Positions 58,076-64,000 of a stretch of DNA of 64,000 nt are shown here, in pieces; the stretch's first letter is position 1; each line of letters starts with the position of its first letter. A program made the translations under genes and the position numbers. The stretch is from Myrica gale (Eukaryota; Streptophyta; Magnoliopsida; Fagales; Myricaceae), in NCBI GenBank assembly GCA_963930655.1, contig OZ005617.1:15466068-15530067 (forward strand). The letters run 5' to 3'. A model generated the notes under the pieces. That model saw nothing but the letters and a program-made list of their open reading frames with translations, was not told the DNA's origin and searched no databases.

Positions 58076-61000
58076 ATGGGAAGAGGGAAGTTCAAGGGCA
58101 AGCCCACCGGTCACCGCAACTTCTCTACCCACGAAGAACTAAGTAATATCTCTCTCTCGCTCTCAGATCTATGTGACATATGTGTATGTGTAGGGCTTTA
58201 CTTCTGCTCAATTTCATCAGATCCACCAAAATTTGGTATATTTCCATTTGGGATATTATATCTCAATCTGGACTAACGGTGCTGCACCGCGAAATTTGTT
58301 TTGGACGCACGCATACAAGTTTGCAAGACTTGAGCTTTGCACTTGATAGGCTCGTTAATCTAAGTAGGAAGTTTGTAAGCAAATGGTAGGAGTTGGTCGT
58401 GTCAATGTTAAATTAGTCGTATCAGTTAAAATTTTGGTCAAACTGGGAAGAGAGCAAAAAAAAACTTAATAAGTGTATTTCAGTGATTTTGTTTTGTCGA
58501 TTCGACTCAGGCTGTACATGGATGTGTAATTCAAAATTTGGGCCTAGAAATACTCCCTGATTTTGCGCTCGAAAATTGAAACCATAGTAAACCATTGAGT
58601 GTGGGGGTGTCATTTCTCAAGTGGTTTGGAATTTTGGAATTATATTGTAGTCGTGGTCTGTTGCGAACGAAAAATAGAATTGCTGGTACTTAAATTTATC
58701 ATAGTAGAATGTGATGAGGTTTATTCACATGATGTGACAAATGCTATTCGACGACTTCATGTGCTTTGTTTTTGTACATATGATGATTGCAGTTGCTGGC
58801 ACTTCTTCTCGTCCTCGATCTTTTAAGAAGGTACTGAGCGTATTTAATCCCAGCTATTTTGTATAGAATATTGCTCACTTCTCTTCTGATTGTCAAATTA
58901 ATTGACTTCTGATGCTCTGTCCTGAAAGTCCTTCTGTCGAAACATTACTGTTGTGGTGCGCTGATATCTTCATCTCGACTTCATTTATGTTTCCATATCC
59001 CCAGCGCAAAGAAAGAGAACTGCTAGTAGAACTATAATTTTCTTTGTATTGTCTGTATTGTTCCCCCAATATAACAACAAAAACAAAACAAAAAAGGAGA
59101 AAGAAAAAACCTTTATTTTGCAGCTGCATGGGCAAATCATTTCTGGGCTATAATATTCTGCCCCACACAGAGAAAGGGAAAGTTAGATATCATATAAAGA
59201 ACTGTAGATTCTCTTTCAATTGGATATGGCCTGCCTTAGACTTTCATAATGCGGGTAGCGGAAAGGTGAATGTTTGGTTTGTCATTTGTTCCTTAGCTTT
59301 TTCATGTGTAAGAATCTGTAATAGAAAATGAACTGAAGCCGCTTAGTCTCAGGACTCAGGTCATCAGGTGATTTTTGAGATAGTACGGGGAAAGCTGAAA
59401 TTCAGGGGTTTAAAGAAGAAATCATTTTAAAACCATTGTACAGTGTATTGCTGAGTGTCACTACTTCTATGCTTAGAATAATTCCATTGGATGATATTGT
59501 TTTTGAATGTAATGATATTTTGCTGGGAAGGGCGTGATTAATCTTTTATTTTCTCAAGCTCATTTTAACAATTTGATCATTTTCAGTTTCTGATGTATTT
59601 TAAATTTTGTTTGCCTTTGACCCATGGCTGTACTTAGATATTAGTGAATGCAATGAAAAGAAAGTTGAAAGTGTGTCATCGATAGATATTGTTCTGTAGG
59701 TAACAATAGTGTATTTCTGATATATCAGTCAAGTTTTGTGGTGTTCTTTTCTTTTCTAATTTCTACTACATATTCAAAACCAGTCATACTTGGCTTCTTT
59801 TATGTTGTCTTTGTTTGTTTGTCTATCTTTCTGTATGTCTCTTTCTCTTTCTCTCTCCTCTCTTTCTCTATGCATGTGTTTTGCTTATGTAGATGAAGAA
59901 TTGATTTCTTTAGTACTGTTAGGAAGAAGTCAAAGAGGAAGTAGAAGAAGAGTCTGAAGAGGAAGTTGAAGAAGAAGTGGAAGAAGAACCTGAGGTCACT
60001 TTCTCTTTGGCGCTTCAGTTTGCAACTAATCTCGTGTAATTCATCTAGTTATGTCTTCATACTTTCTGACTTTCAAGTTATTTCTTGTTGAACTGCTGCC
60101 AAATCTTGGCAGAAGCGGAAAGGCACCCTAGGCCTGATTGAGATTGAAAATCCCAACTTAGTAAAGCAGAAGAATTTGAAGGCTGGGAATGTTGATGTAA
60201 GTTTGGCAGATCCTCTGCTCTGCTTTAGTAGTTTGTTTGTAGCTTAGCATGTTGTGTAACCTAAATTCATGTTGCAGATGGAGAAAACAACTGAACTCTC
60301 TAGGCGTGAAAGGTCAGTACATGTTCTTGAATTTTCATTTCATCAAACTTGCCATAAACTTAAATGCATAGGGCATTGTTTGATTTATGAAACAGTTCTG
60401 TCATTTTTTTTTGCACTAGCTTGATTATGCTTAAGTTGGTTATTATTGCATCTTTATTAGTTTATGCTTTGGTTTAAGGAGTGCTAGTCACTGCGGTATA
60501 TAGCTCAAATAAAATGACAGCTGCTAAAAGTCTGTCAGCTCACATCTATGTACATTGGAAAGATTTCATGTGCTATCTGCTGGCCTGTGATTTTTGCAAC
60601 TTATCAAATTTATGAAAATGTCAATCGTAATTCTATCATAGTGGTGTGGTTTGGATTCCTGCGATCTGACACTTTTTTGTTCTGTCTAAGTAAGGAATCA
60701 TGGTATATATGTTTGCTCATCACTGTTAAACTCTGTACGTCAAGAAAGATTTGTCTCTGGTGGCTTAAGTTCCTCTTTATTCCTCTGATGTCGATTTACT
60801 GGGGCTTGTGATTTGCATAGAGTAATTATGCCTTTAAACCAATTGAGGTACTGCTTTTGTTAACGAGTTTTAATGCTTGACCCAATTAAATATGTGTTTA
60901 CAGAGAGGAGATAGAGAAGCAAAAAGCTCATGAGCGATACATGAGGCTGCAGGAACAAGGAAAAACAGAAGAAGCAAGAAAAGATTTGGGTAATTCATTT

Positions 61001-63339
61001 AAACTCGAAATTCTTTGGCTTTTGTCTTTTTGAAATTTGACCAAGTTAAATTAGGTATGCTAACCTGCCCGCTTAATTCACTTCAGTGCACCAAGGAGCA
61101 AACCTAGTTTCACGTATTCGTCCACAAAAAGGACATGCTTCCTCTTATCTTTAACTTTCCCTTGATGGACAGCATCCTTTGACTAAAGTTGTTGGATAAT
61201 TAAGTAGTATTTAACTAGGGAATATATGAACCATCCATGGCTGGTCATTGGTAGAGTTTAAAAACAATATGGTCAAGTTACAGCTTGAAGCAGTACTAAA
61301 GAGTAATTATTATATCAGGCACTATTATATGCTTTGCTATATAAAGTAGAATTGCCAGATGTTTAGTCTGAGGGTTATGCTCTTGTGTTCTACTAGAGTT
61401 TCTTAATAGAATGTTACCCCAAGGTACATCATTCAAGGCCTCAAGGGACTGGAAAAGCTTTGGTGATTAATACTGTAGGGACTAGAATAATAATTTCCAA
61501 AAATTAATGCAGATGAGAAATGTTTGTCTAGGGGACATAATTGGCGGGCATACTAATTGCATGATACTTGTGATACTAGTTAAGGAATGTTACCTCCTCA
61601 GGGTTTGGGTTAGACCATTAAGATTGTCCGAGGAAATTTTCAGGGGATTGCTTGTATGTTGTGGTTCCTGATTTGTTCTCTCTTCTTGTTCCTCCTCTTT
61701 CCCTTGTCAAGATGCTCGAAATAGATAATATTGTGATGTGCAGTAAATTGAAAAACATGCTTGGGAGTGGATAGAATGTATGAGATCAAAAGTTGAGATT
61801 CATTGGTCTTAGTTGAACAACATGAAGTAGGTTCCAGGAATAGCTATACATGAGACACCGAGTAATGACCTAGGTGTTTGGCCGGCTGAGACGATCATGT
61901 TTGTTTGCCAGTTGGTAAAAGAAAGCAGGAAAAGGAAAAGAGAGACTTTGATTTATTGCATGAATGTGCACCAAAGGGCTGCAGTAAAGTGGTTGGTTAT
62001 GGTATACTTGTTCTACCAACTACCAGAAGACCTATTTGTTGTGATTTTGATAATTGTGAAGCAGCGGGGGCAGAAATTGGATTTTTTATATGATGATAAA
62101 AGATGAAGTTTGTGGAAACATCATATGTTACTATTTAATAGATTCTCATATTTTTCCTCGTATTTGTATTCTCTTAGGTTTTTGTTCATTAGAATGGGCT
62201 TCAGCATCACTCATTGTTAATTTGACAAAACTTCCGTAACTCATTACTCTTAGATAGGAACTGCTAATTCTCCCTCATAGAGGAAATAATATAATTAGGT
62301 GGTATGCTATTTTCATATCTGCCATAGAAATCCTTCTAAAATCTTATACATTATATTATGATTTTATATTTGATGATCCATTAATGCACCTGACAGAGGA
62401 TATATCTGCCATAGAAATCCTTCTAAAAACTTATACATTCTATTATGATTTTAAATTCGATGATCCATTAATGCACCTGACAGAGGATCATAAGTGGCAA
62501 AGATTACTAATGTGACATTTAAATTTAACTTCAGAAAGTGACTATATAGAGCTAATTTCACTGAAGATTGATTGTGTTTAACCCAAATTTTCATCATCAG
62601 TTTTTAATTAATCCACAATGGTCGGATTATATATTGTGCAGGTATAGTTTAAGTTTATAGTTTAGACATATGGGTATCTAAAATACGGATGTAAATTCAA
62701 AGCGTAAGCGAAGCTAGTCAACTATTTAGAGTACCAATTATTGTGAATAGAACTCATGATTCGAAATACTCGAGATTTGGAATTCTCGACAATCAAACTG
62801 ACCTTTAATGGCTCTTTTTTATGAAGATGTTTCCATATTGGTTTTGCACCTGCTTTATTGTACATCATGCTCATATGGTTGGTTTGCCATCTTTATAACC
62901 CTCTAGTGTCAACATTTGATTCTTGCTTCTTAGCCAATCAATTTACTGCTCACCTTTGGAGAACAGTTATTTTGCTTATGTCATTGCTTTACTAACATTG
63001 GTCCTGCAGAACGCCTATCCATGATACGGCAACAAAGAGCAGAGGCTGCTAAGAAGCGAGAAGAAGAAAAGGCTGGTATGATTCTTGTAGCCCCAACTGT
63101 CTGCCTTAACTCTTTGGGAAGCCCTCTTCTTGCTCCAGACTCTGTGATGCTGCTGCTCCCTTGTCTGCTTTTCAAGGGGTGGACGCATTACTGTGGAGTA
63201 GGAACAGGATTCCTGAAGTTTTTCTCGTTTTGTTGTCTTGTGATTCTGTGTTCCCCCCCAAGGAGAAGAAAACAGACTGATTGTGATTTATCTACTCTTG
63301 TCAGCTAAAGAACAGAAAAAATCAGAGGCACGCAAGTGA
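58076..63339 (+). CDS. PDAP1-type 28 kDa heat- and acid-stable phosphoprotein
   Basis: Exons are 58076-58142, 58793-58830, 59923-59994, 60113-60196, 60278-60312, 60904-60989, 63010-63075 and 63305-63339. All are GT-AG and in phase, giving 160 residues, slightly shorter than the animal protein. The N-terminus MGRGKFKGKPTGHRNFST and the conserved block GLIEIENPNLVKQKNLKAG identify the casein-kinase-substrate phosphoprotein PP28 family. Exon 3 encodes a nearly pure Glu stretch of 24 residues, with a few Val, Ser and Lys. The C-terminal third (REEIEKQKAHERYMRLQEQG, then ERLSMIRQQRAEAAKKREEE) is a charged helix or coiled coil. The molecular role in plants is not settled. Small intrinsically disordered and RNA- or growth-factor-associated roles are described for relatives. 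The introns, especially intron 6 (2 kb), hold no recognised element. Confidence 0.93.
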
Positions 63340-64000
63340 ACGATTGTGAAGAAGCCAAGGCCAAGTTGATAAATATTGGTTGTTTTCTCCGAATATTTAA
63401 ACACTTCTACATATAGCTATTAAATTCCCGGAAGTAGTGATGTATTTTCCTTTAATATCCTTATGGTGCCAAGACAATTTTAGTAGCTCTTGTTATAAAA
63501 TAAAGGACAGAAGGAAGGGTATTTTCAGGAGACCTAATGCTAGTTGTTAGAACCAATTATTTTAGCTGGCATAAGCGGTGCTCTCGCTCTCTCTCTCTCT
63601 CTCATATGATTAGCTGAGCTATGTGAGCAACTATGAGCTTTCGTTTGATATAATTAACTATTAAAATTGGAATCCGTATACATGACTTGGGATGCCTTCT
63701 TCGATCCTTCCTCTTAAGCAAATATTTTAGTAATGGAAAATGTATTTGATGAAGTTATGGGTGGCGGTGGCCTCCAAAATTGACGAAGCCACCACATTGC
63801 TTTATGTGGTTTTCAGAGTGAAAGAACCTGATTCGTACTCATTGTTCAAGCAAATTGCAAGTCGAAGAAATACCTTTACGATTGGACTTGTTGTTCATGT
63901 CAGTTGGGAGGCTACATGCACCTAAGAAAGAAAACTATCCAAAGGTCTGAAATTATTTCATAGATATAGCGACCTGCCCATTTTAGATAGAAAATACTTT
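63340..64000. other. 3' flank of the PDAP1-type gene, with a (CT)n microsatellite
   Basis: Likely 3' UTR first, then a CT repeat at about 63580-63602. The frame at 63740-63925 has no recognisable family and no splice partner. Confidence 0.4.

Noticed and set aside
63740-63925. 61-codon frame downstream of the PDAP1-type gene
   Set aside because: No recognised motif and no splice partners; it may belong to a gene outside the window, but nothing here shows it.

Overview
The window is nuclear DNA of a flowering plant, probably a woody eudicot. It is AT-rich. Genes have many exons with GT-AG introns, codon phases match across the introns, and the space between genes is filled with nested plant transposable elements. 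I could not settle the species. All calls come from reading the sequence and translating it by eye; no database search was run.

Five protein-coding loci are supported. (1) Homogentisate 1,2-dioxygenase, minus strand, 6145-9693, nine exons, intact. (2) A plant TAF1A-like RNA polymerase I factor, plus strand, 23644-35255, nine exons, intact. (3) A RING-H2 E3 ligase-like gene, minus strand, 47498-49283, five phase-consistent exons, start codon not found. (4) An RNA exonuclease 4-like DEDDh nuclease, plus strand, 51523-55311, nine exons, with a one-base frameshift in its ExoII motif. (5) A PDAP1-type 28 kDa heat- and acid-stable phosphoprotein, plus strand, 58076-63339, eight exons, intact. These are unrelated housekeeping genes and show no shared pathway.

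The rest is mostly mobile DNA. From 2.3 to 5.6 kb there are two hAT-like elements and one Mutator-like MITE, each with a perfect target-site duplication (TSD). From 12.0 to 19.2 kb a minus-strand Ty3/gypsy relic (LTR, primer-binding region, gag) is broken by an LTR-like insertion and by a 4.3-kb CACTA element. That CACTA element carries exon fragments of two host genes, EXECUTER and a GH1 beta-glucosidase. From 19.9 to 22.1 kb there is a Mutator-like MITE, a hAT-like element with tRNA-like promoter boxes, and an LTR fragment. From 35.7 to 41.8 kb there are Mutator and hAT relics and a gypsy LTR split by two hAT elements. From 41.9 to 46.9 kb there is a Mutator-like element with inverted repeats of about 530 bp and a decayed FAR1-type transposase, itself hit by a hAT element that contains a CACTA end. 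Smaller MITEs lie near and inside the last genes.

The most unusual items are the gene-fragment-carrying CACTA element, the paired tRNA-like A/B boxes inside a hAT-type MITE, the frameshift in the RNA exonuclease catalytic motif, and a long near-perfect hairpin in an intron of that same gene.
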